Of a DNA stretch of 64,000 nt, positions 11,811 through 24,476 are shown one piece after another. The notes under the pieces are model-generated. The model made no database searches, was not told the DNA's origin, and worked only from the letters and a program-made list of their open reading frames with translations. The stretch lies in assembly GCA_016987375.1 (NCBI GenBank), contig PJRA01000323.1:1908608-1972607 (forward strand). Direction: 5' to 3'. Both the position numbers and the translations under genes were made by a program. How positions within the stretch are numbered: position 1 is the stretch's first letter; every line of letters begins with the position of its first letter. Origin of the DNA: Brachionus koreanus. Taxonomy: Eukaryota; Rotifera; Eurotatoria; Ploima; Brachionidae.

Positions 11811-14602
11811 TTGTTGACTTTGTTGAATTTTAAATGTATAATTGTATAATTTTTTTGTTAGAGCCGAATTTTAAAATTTTGATTCCACTTTTTTTTTTAG
11901 ATTAGTATTGATACACTTAGATTTTTGTATTCAATAATAAAATAATTAAATTAGTTTTTATTTAATTTTTTTTTTAATTTTACATCTATGAAATTTTATC
12001 TGTTGCTAAACATTTGGTTTTAGTCAATCAAATTTTATTGATAAGTTGAAATTTATTTTAGCACTTAAATTAGATATTGGAATAGATTTCTATTTAGTGA
12101 TAAAGGGCATATGTAAATGTTTGCATGGTAATTAGATTTTTTATATATAATTTTCCAATTTTCTGTTAACTTTTTATTCAAAATTTCAAATAAATAACTC
12201 GGTTGAAAGCTTGAAGTCAAAGAAACAATTTCACAGCCAGTTAATTAATGATATATAAAAATATTTAAAAATTTCCTGATCTTACATGAATGACAATTAC
12301 GAGATTTATTGTGAGCAACAACTATATCATTATTTTCTCATATCTTTAAAAATAATTTAGTATAAGGAAACCAATTATCAAAAAAAAAATTTAATTTTTC
12401 AAAAATTAGAAACTAAACTTATCTTATTTTTTATTTAATATTAATCTTTTGATTTTATTTCTTTTATTTAAATAAAAAAGGCATGTAATTATCATCTTTG
12501 TTATTTTCATAAAAAAATGCAACAAAAATACTGAAGTAAGGAACAATTTTATTTATTGCTATTCATTAATAATTAAAACAGAGCATAATTGGGTAAATTG
12601 AAGCAAATACCAAAAACAAGTTGTCTCACTGTTTTCTTCTTGGTCCAGGTATTTTTTTGGAACAAGTTCCTCAATAATTATTGACCCTTTACTATACCGA
12701 TGTCGTTAAAGGTTGAGTTTCATTAAACTTTTGTATTTTAAATCACTAGTTATAACTAGAACGACGCTTTCTTTCTATGTAATGTTCATTCCGATCTCTT
12801 TAAAGCTACAAATAATATCTAATTGATTCACAATCTTGGAGATTGTCTCCTTGACCATTTTTTGGGAATATTGAATTTAATGTTCAAAATAAATTGATCA
12901 TTCTCAAAAATTATTATCTTCTTAATTTCTAAAAATTTTCTTGATTGAAAAATTTAATGTAGACATATTTTGATGTGCTTCAAAACATGTCTAAATATGT
13001 CAAAATATATGGATGCATAAAAATTCAGCAGAAATTTGCTGAAAAATTTGTTTTAAAAATGAATTTTTATTTTGAAAAATGCGTCTTCAATTATTTTTTT
13101 ACTTAAAAAATATTAAAAAACCCAGACTTGTGCAAAAGTCATTTTAAAGTCTTTTCGAAGTCAAGTCAAAAGACTTTTTTTCAAAAAAAATGACTTGACT
13201 TTACTATGACTTTTTGACTTTTGAACATCTCTGAAAAAACCTATGTTGATGATAATTTTTGAGCATAATCATTTTAATAGGATTATAAACTTGAATTTGC
13301 TTTTTAAAGTGCTTAAATGATCGACCTTTTCTAGATGGTCTTAATTTGGCAAAATATTTTTTGTTTTAATAATCAAGTAAAATTGTTTCAATTTATTTAA
13401 TTTGTTGCGGATAAATAAAACATGACTCTGTTTTAATTTTATTTAACACTATTTATTAATTATATTATTGATAATTAAAAATAACTCTATTTTCAGTATT
13501 TTTGTTTTCTAAATTTATCATACTCGATAAACAAAGCCCTGAAGAAGCGAAAGTTCAAAGGATAGACAAAAATAAAATTTTTCTAATAATAATTAATAAT
13601 AATTAATTTCTTTTCAAAAAAAGATCCAAATATTTAAATTTAAATTTTATTTTTAATTTAAATTCAGCTTATTTTTCATTAATAATGTCAAATTTTGCTC
13701 AAGTCAAAAATAAAAGGCTTTATGAAATTAGAACAAAAAAAAATTTCTTTGTTAACTATTTTTAAACTTATAATACCAAGTAAAAGTCTGACAAATTAGA
13801 TTTTTAATTGTGTTTTATAGTTTGAATTTTTCAAGTTTTTTCATCAAGAAGTATTCTATAGAAATTCAATTCGACTTTAACAACAGAAGTTTATTTGTAT
13901 TATTGATACAATATTGAAAAATAAATTTTTTCTCTTTTATTTATTAATTTGATTGAATCATTTCAACCATATATGTAATCAAAAATAAATGATAAAACAA
14001 ATTTTCAAAAAATAGCAAATAGTGTCATTTCAAGTGATTAATATATTGTAAAAATTCATGTTTATCTGCTTATTGAAAATTTTCTGCTTCTAATTTACAA
14101 ACGACGACTCATTAATTAATTTTTTAAAATTTTTAGTAATATATATTTTAGTAGAAATATATTATTTTTAGAAATAATTAATTGATGAAAAATTCTAAAA
14201 ATAATGTAGAGTTTAACAATGCATAAAAAAATTTTATTCAAATTAGGATTTAAAAGACTTTAAAACAATCTAATTTTTTAAGTGAAAATTTTTGACTGAG
14301 ATCATAAAACACTAATTATTTACAAATATTTACATAATATTTAATTTAATTTCATTTGAAGATTTTAAAAAATAAAAAATCCAATAAATCAATAAAAAAG
14401 TGCTTAATCAAGAATTTTCTTTTTTGTTTGGCAAAATTTATTTTAAAAAAAAATCGAAAACAAACATTACATGATTTTATAATTAAATTACTAGAAAATT
14501 TAAAATCTCCAAATTTATTTGATAAAATAATGCTAAAATAGATTTTAATCTCATAAAATAAATTGATTTCTTCTTGCTGATAAAGTCAAATTTTTTAGTA
14601 GA
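11811..14602. other. Gene-poor intergenic region
   Basis: No gene can be supported. It holds the 111-bp hAT-type MITE at 13123-13233. The 61-codon frame at 14356-14541 is a lysine/asparagine run typical of random AT-rich sequence. The FoxN 3' end and possible AATAAA-like signals lie just after 11810. Confidence 0.5.
13123..13233. mobile_element. 111-bp hAT-type MITE with 8-bp TSD
   Basis: The ends are CAGACTTGTGCAAAAGTC and, read from the other side, CAGAGATGTTCAAAAGTC. They are flanked by a perfect 8-bp direct repeat AAAAAACC at 13115-13122 and 13234-13241. CAG-type ends with 8-bp duplications are hallmarks of hAT transposons. The interior is only repeats of GTCAAGTC/GACTTGAC-like words. 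Non-autonomous. The same family occurs at 30878-31413. Confidence 0.85.
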
Positions 14603-15360
14603 ATGTCTTTGTTGTTCAGATCACTTCAAGGAATTAAAAATTATAATTTACGAGCTTTGTTTGTTAAGGACATAGTCCCAATCACCAAATTGCAATTAAA
14701 ACGATCGTTTGCCAATCAAGAATCCAGCACAGTTGAAGTATTACAGAAAAAATTAACAGAAAACAAAATTAAAAATTTACTCATCTATTCATGTGAATCT
14801 GGCGGTAGCATCAAGACAAATGTGCTAGGTGTAATTGGAAGTGTAATTTTACTAGGAGCTAGCTACAACACATGGCATTTGTTCAGCTCGATAAGGTTTA
14901 AGAATAGAAAAATAGATGAAAATTCTGGATTCCTTGGAACAATTTTAAAAATAATAAGTTCAGAATATTTTAAGATAGTTCTTTGTTCGACAACAGCACT
15001 CATTGGTGAGCAAAATATGAATATATAGGTAAATGAATATGTTTTTTTCTTTAAGGCATTTCAATCTTGATTGTGACAATGTTTTTTACTAGCAGATCAG
15101 TTAACAGGCTTTATTTGCTGAAAGGTGGACATTCGCTTGGTATTGTCACTGATGGTATCTTTGGAAAAGAGTTTAAATATGTTCTTGATCTTGGCGAAAC
15201 AAATTTTAATTCAGCACGCAAAGCGCGAATCTCCCAAGTGTCCTTTAAGAATAAGAATTATTTTTCTTATTTTTTGCTTAACAATTTAGAGGGTCAATAT
15301 CATGAAAAAGAAGTGTTTGATCATGTAATATGTGTCAATAGATTTGACAAAAATTTTTGA
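14603..15360 (+). CDS. TMEM223: TMEM223-like mitochondrial inner-membrane protein
   Basis: Exons 14603-15005 and 15056-15360, with a 50-bp intron splitting a glycine codon, give 235 residues. Two hydrophobic segments lie near residues 72-92 and 122-146. They are followed by the family's conserved SRSVNRLYLLKGG and a C-terminal block with YFSYFLLNNLEGQYHEKEVFDHVI, matching human TMEM223 (SLRSV...LRAGG; FYFLLDK..G.FPN..LFD). TMEM223 is reported as a mitochondrial inner-membrane factor in cytochrome c oxidase assembly. The basic, Arg-rich N terminus (about residues 1-40) suits a mitochondrial presequence. The start codon lies 4 nt after a T-rich AG. The gene converges on the globin gene. Confidence 0.85.
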
Positions 15361-15671
15361 AAATTAGTTCAAATTAAATAAAAAATAAATAAAAATTTCT
15401 AGAGCTTTTTATCTATTTTTAAAAATAAATAAACTTAAAATTTTCTTTTATCCTCAAAAACTGGTTTGTTTTTCCTTAGAAAAATTTGAATATTTATTAT
15501 ATTAATAAAAAAAAATCAAATATATTGAATAACATATTTTTGTGTCAGAATTTTTTTTTGTTTTCTTTTAATTAAGTGTTACATTTTTGATCAACTCAGC
15601 TTTAATAAATATTAAATTACATACTTGATTTTAAAACGAAACTTTTTATTATTTAATAAATTTATTTTAAA

Positions 15672-15717
15672 ATATTGTTTGCTTCAGGTTTCAATCGATA
15701 TTGTTTGCTTCAGGTTT
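15672..15717. repeat. Two 20-bp copies spanning the globin stop
   Basis: ATATTGTTTGCTTCAGGTTT occurs at 15672-15691 and again at 15698-15717, a 26-bp period. The second copy encodes the last residues of the globin (minus strand). The stop codon is at 15691-15693, so a copy of coding sequence now lies just past the stop. Confidence 0.85.
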
Positions 15718-16327
15718 TTCTAAGCACAAATTTTCTCTCTCTTCCATTTCGATACCGTCAGCAATTTGGTTCGAAATTAACCAGAATAACTTGTGCCACG
15801 CTCTTTCCATTCTTGCATTGAATGTCACATTACCACTCGAATGTTTTTTCAAGCTGAACAGTAATGACTCTTCGAAAAACTGGAAAAAAAAATTAAAATA
15901 TCTTAACAAATTAAAGCATAAATTTAATTACCAAAAAATTTTCTCGTTTAACTCCATAATGAAAATGATTTCTGCCTAGACGGATCAGTTCGAACTCATC
16001 AATAGAAAATTTTTCAATATCTGAACAATTGATTACTTTTTGGACAATTTTCCCAAGCACATCAACGATTTTTTTCGCATGATATCTCAGCTGAGAATTA
16101 CTCAGCATTTCGGCCTCAGTCTCCAAATTGGTCGCAAATATCCACTTATTTTTTATTTCCTTATGAACTTGAAATATTCTTATCATTGTACTTATGCCCA
16201 CTTGTTCATGGTTTTTTATCGCGTTCCAACTTGTTCTCAGAGATTCTATTTCTTTATGACTAAGAGGTTCTAAATTTCTCACGTCTTCGAGTGTTGACTC
16301 ATTAGGCTTTGAATTGGTGGTGCCCAT
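15691..16327 (-). CDS. Globin-X-like globin with N-myristoylation signal
   Basis: Exon 1 runs 16327-15932 and exon 2 15879-15691, joined at phase 0, giving 194 residues. Globin helices are clear: LSHKEIESLRTSWNAI (helix A), a candidate distal histidine in LRYHAKK (E7), and the proximal histidine in LGRNHFHYGV (F8). The single intron follows GVKREN-FL, which corresponds to the ancient G7.0 intron position. The N terminus is MGTTNSKP, an N-myristoylation consensus (Gly2, Ser6) typical of membrane-bound globin X proteins, which are thought to act in redox protection or signalling rather than oxygen storage. The acidic, Asn-rich C-terminal tail extends beyond helix H. It converges with TMEM223. 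Confidence 0.87.
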
Positions 16328-19300
16328 TTTTTGAAATAAATTTTTTTATATCTTAAAAATGAAACGCATAAAATGAGATCCAAATATTTTCTAAGTAATA
16401 TTTATTTTAAGTCTGAAATTATGATCTCAATGCTAGTAGTCAAAAAAATAATGTAACAAGAAAACTGATTAATACTTAGCATTTTTTAATTTTTAATTTA
16501 GGAACAAGCGACCAGCTTCAAATTAAAAAAAAACAATTACACAAATTAATCTCATTATTTGTCATAAACCATTAAATTTTAAAGAAAAAAAAAAGCTTTT
16601 TTGATGCAAGTTTTACTACCATTTAGTGTGATATTTAGGCTGTTTGTCTTCCAAGACTTCGCAAGTTATTTATTAATAGATAAGCTGCTAAGAAAACAAC
16701 CAAGATAAGCTTTTACTCTAAATAACTTCTAAAAAAATTTAATTAGCCTAAGCTTTATTTATTTTTGTTAGAATATCGAATAATCAGATAAAATAATAAT
16801 TTAACTTAATTTATTTTGTATTTAAATTAGAAGAAAATAAGCTAACGGATTTTTACTAGCTATTTGACAAAACAATATTTTAATAGTTAAATTTACAGAT
16901 GAATTAACACTGGGCATAAAATGAAAAAAAAATTTTTGTTTAGCTTAGAAACTTACATCCTAAGATAAACGGTTTTTATTTCTTGATTTTTTTCTTATTT
17001 GATCTAGAATCTGATGTTAAAAATACTAATAAGCAATAAGCTATTCATTTTGTTTTCCGTCAACAACAATTTTCGCTCTTCTCTTGAAAAAATTTCTGGT
17101 ACTTGAAATCAAAAGGAAATAGTAATTTTAATTATATTGATTTTTTTCATTTAAAAAATAGCTTTATTGTTATCTTAAGCTTCCAATCATGACCTGCTTC
17201 AAACAGCTTAGGTCTTTCAATTGTTGAGTCAATGAATACAAGAAAATATAAAAGCATCGGCAGCATGAGAGAAAATTTTTAAAAAATTTTCAGAAGCCTT
17301 CAAATAATAAAAAAAAATATCGATCGGAATATTTCTAATTTTTAAAGGATTTAAAAAATAAAAAAAAAGGTTACATTAATAATGATAATTTGATGTATCG
17401 ATTTGGGTTAACTCAAATTGGTCATTATGAGCAAAGTTAAATTCTGTAGAGAAAACCTAAAAATTTTCAAAATGACTAAAACAAGTATTTATTAGCAAAA
17501 ATATTAAAAAAATTTAATTAAAAAAACAAAATCCTGTTCTAGTTTGGTTGCCATCTGGTATTGTTTACAAAAAAAAATTATATCATACTAAATTATTGAT
17601 ATATTTACAAGTTTTATTATGAATGCTAATTTAAATACCCGTTTATTTGTTATGAGAGAATTTAGCAAAAAAATAAAATAAAATTGAAAATATAAAATTT
17701 ATTTATCTTTAGGTTTTATAAATCCTTTTATACAAAAAAAAAAAAACAACAAAAAAAACAAAAACAAATAATTTGCATATTACTCAATTCTGCAATTGAT
17801 TCTATCTCACCAGAAATATCTTTGAAATGTAGAGAGTTAATGGGATAAGTTTAAATTAAAAAAAATAATCCCAACAGATTTTAATCACAGTTAATTCAAT
17901 GTTAATTTAAATATTTAAAATTTTCCTGATAAAGAAATTTGAATTTAAATTAAATTTGTCACTTGCTTTTTTGATTGCATCAATTTCTAACCTTTAAATC
18001 AAACTTCGGTATCATTAAAATTATTTTATTTATTCATTCAATTCGAAGATTGTAATTAATGCCGATTCCTGATCGCATTTAAAAGTGCGTATTTTCTAAA
18101 AGTTAATTTTTAAATCATGATTGATCTTTGGTTACTTAAATTAAATCAATCACGTTAAGGAAAACGTCTAAAAATATCAAAATGTAAATATTTTCTGCTG
18201 TTTGACACACTTTTGACACACCCCAAAATTTATTTTCTATTGGACTCAAGCATTTTTTAATTCTTGTTCAATTCATTTTTGATACTAGTTATTATTTCTA
18301 AAATCTATCTTGTTAACGCGATTTTTGATGTAATAGTATAAAATTATATTTTTAGATTATTTATTTTAATAAAAATTATAACAAAAATCAATTGAGATAT
18401 CCTTTTCGTGACTAGATTACTCAATTTAATCACAATAAGCTTGAAATTTCCCTCAATAATTAGGAAATATAGCTTTGAAAAAAAACATAGCTAAATTCTT
18501 GTACGTAAATTTTAGTGAATTTGAATATTCAGTTTATTTTTAGACAAATTAAAATATTAAAAAATAGCTAATATTACTTTAAAGTGATAAGTCCTCTAAT
18601 AATAAGCAGTCATTAGTGACTAGTTGCTTAATCAATTGTTATAAAAAATCAATTTTAAAATTAATCTTTTTCAAATTGATCAATTTGAGTATTTTAAAAA
18701 ACTGACATTGCTATTATTATACTCTATCAAGTTTATTGATTAAAAATATTTAATTAAATAAATGCATATAGCTAGTTTTTTATATAACACTTAGGTTTTT
18801 TCATTTTAAATCGCATTAAAAATACAACAAAACATAATAGCGAATAAATTTCAACTCATTAAGCTTAAACTTTATTCATTTAAAAAGGCAATTCATTTGT
18901 AATTAATTGCGATATAAAAAACTAATTTCCATCTCTATTCCTTCATGAGAGAATTAATTAATTTTAGTTTGATTTTTTGCTTGTATTTTCCTAATTTATA
19001 TATAGAAAAAATTTCAAATTTCGTAAGTAAATGAGCATTTTCGGAATCTAGTTTTTTGAAAAATATATTTTGTCGAAGTATTGAGAAAGAAATTGCTGTG
19101 ATAAAGTTTAATAAAACTATAATTAAATAAGTCTGGATTTAAAATAGGAAAAAAAAAACTTTTTCAAGTTGACTTAAGTAAAAAATTCAATTTATATTTA
19201 TAGACTTAACAGATTATAAGACCAATTTCTTGAAAAGATCGGTTGTTAATTTAATTAATTTCATTTGTTTAAGAAAAATCAATTAATAATTAATACTGTT

Positions 19301-21606
19301 ATTCAATTTAGATTTGAATTTCATAATGGAAAAATGTTTCATATTTTGTTTTGAATTTATTTGAGCGTTCAGACAAATTAAATTTCAGATAAATTTCGCA
19401 GTTATTTTCAGAATATTTTGATAAATAGATTCTAGCCAAATAGAAAAAAAAATTAATTTAACGTTTATAAAATATTTTTTTTTTGCAATTGTTGTACTGG
19501 AGAAAAAATCTTCGCCATGTTAAAAGATTTGTATATGGGGTTAGGAAGAGTTAACTTAGTTTTCCGTAAAGCAATTAAATAAACAAAGCAACTGTTTTTT
19601 TTTGTTAGAAGTTCAAATGAAAAAACTACATTAATCAATAATGTCGTTTGCAAGTTCATGTATAGCTCTTATTATCATAAATTTTTTAAAGGGTCTTGCT
19701 AAACAACATACATTGATATATCTTCAACGTCCTTAAAATTCTTTCCACTATACCCAAAAATCTTTTTAAAATAAATGCTGATAATTAAAAAAACTTAAAG
19801 AAGGCTATTAATATTGATTTAGAGTCTTATTAACATAAATTTTGAGATATATTACTTAAGAAACCTATAATATCGTCTTTGTCAAATGTAGTGCACATTT
19901 TATAAATTCCAAATTATAATTTAGTTCAAAATCTTTTTAGACATAAAACTTTCAATTGTTTGAAATGAAGCGTTCGACCATGAAATATTTTGATTCGAAT
20001 TTTTTCACTTTATTTGATAAGTCTATGATTAGAAAATAAATTTTTTCTGTGGGATTATGTATGTCTTTAATGACTATCATTTTGCAATTTGAAAAAAAAA
20101 TTGATAATTTTGAATTACTTTTATTATTCATCATAATTATTCTTGTATGTATCAAATTTAAAAATTTAACATTATTTTTCTTGAAAAAAACTAAAATTTA
20201 TTTGTTTGAATTTTAAAAAATGATTGAAGTTGAAATTTATTTTCAGCAATAGTTAGAGCCAAATAAGGCTCTTTCGGTATTACAATCAGAAGAAAATCAA
20301 GGATCTCAGGATGAAGACGAGTATGAAAATTCATTATTAGCAGACAATAAAAGCGTAAACGATCAACTTAAAAAAACAATTAGAAAGAGAAGAATTAGTT
20401 GACTTAAAAGTCAGATAAAAATGGTCTATATACGATTCATGAGGGATCATACGTTACAATTATCATCTAATCATTCAAAGTTTGATTTTGGATATCAATT
20501 GTTAAAGAAAAAATCGTTCGATTACAAAGAATTTTTAGTAAATTGCAATAAAGAATGTATCAAGTTAAAGAATTTTGGTTGGTTTGAAGGTTATTCTCTA
20601 GGATATCTAAGTACAAACAATGCATTAAAAGGTACAAATCAATGGATTAAAAAAGTTCATACTTTCAGATAGAGAATGCACTTTTATCAGTTTCTTGAAA
20701 GAGCAAAAATTTTTCTTTATCGATGGTTAAAAGATCGAGTTACAATCTAAAAGTGGGAAGATGGACCGATGATTAAAGATGATTACTGGTACGATGCACT
20801 TGTATATGCAGATAAAAAACCTATTCTAAAATTTAATAAAACATGTGATAATTTAAAATGTGATCGTTATTGTTTTGATGAATGCGAATTAATTCTAATA
20901 TAATGAATTCTAATATAGGTCTCAATACATTCTTCCTGTACCACGATTCGGTTCGTTTGGTGAAGTTGGATGAGCAAAATTGGAACTTTTCCTCTTGCTC
21001 ATGTAAAGATTACTTCAAAGACTACATGTCTAAACATATTATTGTCGTGTAGTTGTCAAAAAAGTCAATTCAAGTTCTAGATAATTATTTAGATTCTGTA
21101 ATTGGTTGTAAATCAAGACCAGGAAGAAAGAAATAAGTAATATCTTGGAATGTTAGGCAATAAATTATTAGTTTTTTAATTAAGTTAAAATTTTGAAAAA
21201 CTAATTGTAAACTTGATTGTTTTAATTAGTAATTTTATTTAAAAAAATGCTAATTTTACATTCTGAAAAAAATATCACATAATTGGAAAGATTTTTAAGT
21301 TTGTTAAAACGACTTACCTATTATATAAAAAGTTGGGTTGATCTTCTTTAGTTTATGATTTTTAATTTTTTGTATCAATGCTTGTATTATAGAAAAAATA
21401 AAATTATGACCTTAATTTTTAAGATAAAACCTGCATTTATCGAGGAAACTTTTGATTTTATTTTCATATCTTCTTAGATAACTATGAAATTTCAAAATTT
21501 AAAAAATTTTAAAAAAGCTCCTTCCTTTTTTTTTTAAATAAAAAATCGAAAAAATTTCAAATTTTATTTATAAAACTCAAGAAAAATAACTAAATATTTT
21601 AAAATT
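16328..21606. other. Gene-poor intergenic region
   Basis: About 5.3 kb without a supportable gene apart from the dead transposase at 20421-21137. The frames near 19465-19659 and 19952-20155 are short, low-complexity and lack splice or homology support. Runs of A/T dominate. Confidence 0.5.
20260..21137 (+). pseudogene. Dead MULE-type transposase with decayed SWIM finger
   Basis: The main open block is 20421-20672 (83 codons) with FLVNCNKECIK and STNNALKGTNQWIKK, resembling the segment around the third catalytic acid of Mutator-like transposases (N-x-LE-x-FN). The expected Glu is Lys here. After stops and frame changes comes WEDGPMIKDDYWYDALVYA (about 20756-20815). A SWIM-like CSCKDYFKDYMSKH follows near 20995-21045, in which one metal-binding Cys appears to be Ser. 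It ends with a basic SRPGRKK. It is a different lineage from the intact element at 58252-60442. Not functional. Confidence 0.6.
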
Positions 21607-22395
21607 TCATTTTTTTCTTGTATTGAATAGTTTTTTGATGAAATAAACTTGAAACATGCCACACAAAATAACCAAAATTGTTTGAAATAATGACCAATAA
21701 AAGACTAATGAATTGTTTGATTCTATCAAGTATTCGTCTTTTGCTGCTCGAAACCTTGACATTGCCTGAGATGCAAATATTTCTACCAAATTAATCGAGA
21801 TTTTATCCGATATTTCCTTGATTACAAAAGATTAATTAGAATTATGATTAAAAAAATGAAGCCAATTACTCTTGATTTATGAGTGGTTTCATTTAATTCT
21901 TTTTCTTGCTTAAAACGTTCCATCAACGTGTCCTGATGGAATGTAAGTATATATATTGAGACTAGTTTGTTTGTCAGATGACTATATGTGTTGTCAAAGC
22001 AAATTTCATAGTCTCCACTAACTGAAGTTTTTTGAATTTGAAATTGTCCACTCGGTTCATACTGAATTACTTTTAAAATTTCTCTTTGCGGACTTGCAAC
22101 AATATAATTAATATCATTCCCTTTAATCACCTTAAAATATGTGTGAACTAGGAAATTATTATTTTTTTCAAATTTACCTGGAAGGAAGAGTGAAATACTG
22201 AATCTAATTCAACTGGCTGATAGAAACACTCTCTAGATCTAGCGTTTATCAAAACTTTAAACTCATGTTTTATCCATGTGTTAAGTGCTTAAAATCGACT
22301 ATTTTAGCTTAAGATAAAACAAAATAATAATTCTTACCTGTAGCATAATAAGTTTGAAATATTACAGCAAGATAGATTAAAATATTGGGCAACAT
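21607..22395 (-). CDS. p24/TMED family cargo receptor
   Basis: Four exons, 22395-22338, 22287-22178, 22130-21870 and 21816-21607, give 212 residues. A signal peptide (MLPNILIYLAVIFQTYYATA) is followed by a GOLD domain with the family cysteine pair: Cys in RECFYQPVEL and Cys in GDYEICFDNTYS. Next comes a coiled region, then a single transmembrane helix near the C terminus (LVFYWSLFQTILVILCGMFQ) and a short cytosolic tail, VYFIKKLFNTRKK. p24 proteins cycle between ER and Golgi and help COPII/COPI vesicles select cargo such as GPI-anchored proteins. The ECFYQP motif resembles the gamma group (TMED1/5/7). The basic tail is not a strict KKXX signal. I do not assign an exact paralogue. Confidence 0.88.
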
Positions 22396-24476
22396 TGCTT
22401 GGTTATTTAAGTAACAAGATGGTTTAATATGTTCATAAGCTTTGGTTTGTGATTAAAGAATTCAAAAATTTGTTACACGTCCCAATCAGTTTGTGTGTGA
22501 TTAGGCTATCATTAGAATTTTCGAATATAAAATGAAATAGAATATATTTGCTTAAATAGATTTTTTTTCTTTATTTCAAATATTTACCTATTCTAGTTTG
22601 TTTCTATATTTTCTACTTTGAAAAATAAATCCTATTACATTCCAATTCTAAGGATATAATCCCGTCTATTTATTTATATTTAAATATATATATATATATA
22701 TATTGATTTCAAAAAAGTATTCATTGACAAATAGTGTATCTTTTTTTTGTTTGGTGAAATTTTAAACTATTTAAACCCATATTTGCTTATGATCGATCTG
22801 ATCATGATCAATTGATCATGACAATTAGGTCAATTCAATTCCTTCGTCAAATTTATTTTAGTCTTTTTAAAAACAATTTCTAAATTTATAATTATTTTGA
22901 CTCATGGTCTATGGAAATGGATAAAGTAAAAAATTTCTCAAAATTTTTATTATTTTTTAGAGGAAAAATTAAGAAAATTATATATTTATACTATTGATAG
23001 CACAATTAGACATCATGCTATTATCATTAAAATTTTATTTCAAAAGTACAATAAATTTAAAAAATGTTTTAGCATGAATGAAAATGAACCAAAAAATGGT
23101 GTTTTGTAAAAGATAAAAATTTTGAACAAGTTCAATCTTAAAAAATTTGGATCCTCTTGCTTTATCTATTTTATAAATGGAAAAATCTTCAAAAAAAAAA
23201 CATTTAAAAGTAAAATAAATTTGTATCAAGGAATATTTTTTATAATTTAAATTTGAATAAATTTTAGAATTTTATTAAATTATTTTTTTGGATTATTATA
23301 AAATAGGTATTTTATTTAATTATTTGGATGCTACAAAATTTTTTTTTGGATATTTATTTATTGTCAAAATTATTATTTATAATTAGTATTACAAAAATTA
23401 TCATTGAGTGCTACAAAAGTAATTAATGAATATCAAAATAATTAAATAATAAAATAAAAAAAAAATTTTTCTTTAATAGATTCTTTTTTTGTTAATGTAG
23501 ATATGCATTTATGATTGATTTTTTATTTAATAAAGTGCTTTTTAATGACATGAAGATTTGTCTTTTCTTATGATTAACCTTGATATAAAATTGAATTGAT
23601 AATAAACTAGCTAACTGATTAAAAAAAAATTTGCATTCGATATTTTTATAAACTAATTTTCAGCCAGAAAATTTGTGATTTTTGTACCTGAATTTTCATA
23701 AACAAATAATTTGTAAGGTAAATTGCTGTAGTAAACAAAAAGTGGAACACTATATAACAATTTTGATTATAAATTAATAAAATGATTAATTTTTTACTAC
23801 ACTTAAATTTAAAAATTATTCATTCCATCTAAAAAAACAAATCCTCTTTCGAATAATGCAAATAGGCAATTAAGTTAAAAGGGGCGAAACCTTATTAACC
23901 ATTTTAATCCAATATTACTGTAAACTTGAAGGTATAGATACAATAAAATATATAGATATATAGCTGTTTTATTACTGATTAAATAAAGCAGCTTAAATCA
24001 GTTTATATTGTAAGCTGGGAGGCTTACATTACAATCAACTTAAAATTTTTGATCCTTATTTATGGCTTTATTCAGAGGAATAAAAATGCAATAGGCCAAA
24101 AAAAATAATTTGAGTTTTTAAACGTTTTATTGAAAAAGGATAATTATTGATTTAAGAAATAAATCTAATTGTAACATAATTATTATAAAAGAATGATTTA
24201 ATTATTTGATTATTAAAATTTGATTATTGAATATTAAAAATAAAAGATTTTTAAAACTTTGCAAATGTGCTTTTTTTAATTGAACTATCAAAAAATATTT
24301 AACACTAAAAAATTAAAAAAAAATGCTCTAGAACCCATTTTAGTAATTTATTGCAAATCAAACATAACGTTTAGTTGATTATTTCAAATTTAATCAAATG
24401 ATATAAATCACGTGATTAATTTAGCTAATTTTTTGAAAAAAAAGTGAATTTTTTAAATTTACATTACTCTTCTGAT
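22396..24476. other. Gene-free region between p24 and spatacsin
   Basis: No exon-like open block is visible on the plus strand, which matters because a full-length spatacsin would need N-terminal exons here. It contains a TA-dinucleotide microsatellite near 22681-22702 and a perfect 20-bp palindrome at 22802-22821. Confidence 0.55.
22802..22821. repeat. Perfect 20-bp palindrome
   Basis: TCATGATCAATTGATCATGA reads identically on both strands and sits in a GATC-rich patch (GATCGATCTGATCATGATC). It could be a chance product or a dimer-binding site. No gene-proximal context supports a function. Confidence 0.5.

Noticed and set aside
14356..14541. 61-codon Lys-rich frame
   Set aside because: Low complexity, no upstream signals, chance expected at this base composition.
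15701..16273. Two plus-strand frames over the globin
   Set aside because: Antisense shadows of the spliced globin gene.
22681..22702. TA microsatellite
   Set aside because: A simple dinucleotide run, expected in such AT-rich DNA and of no special interest.
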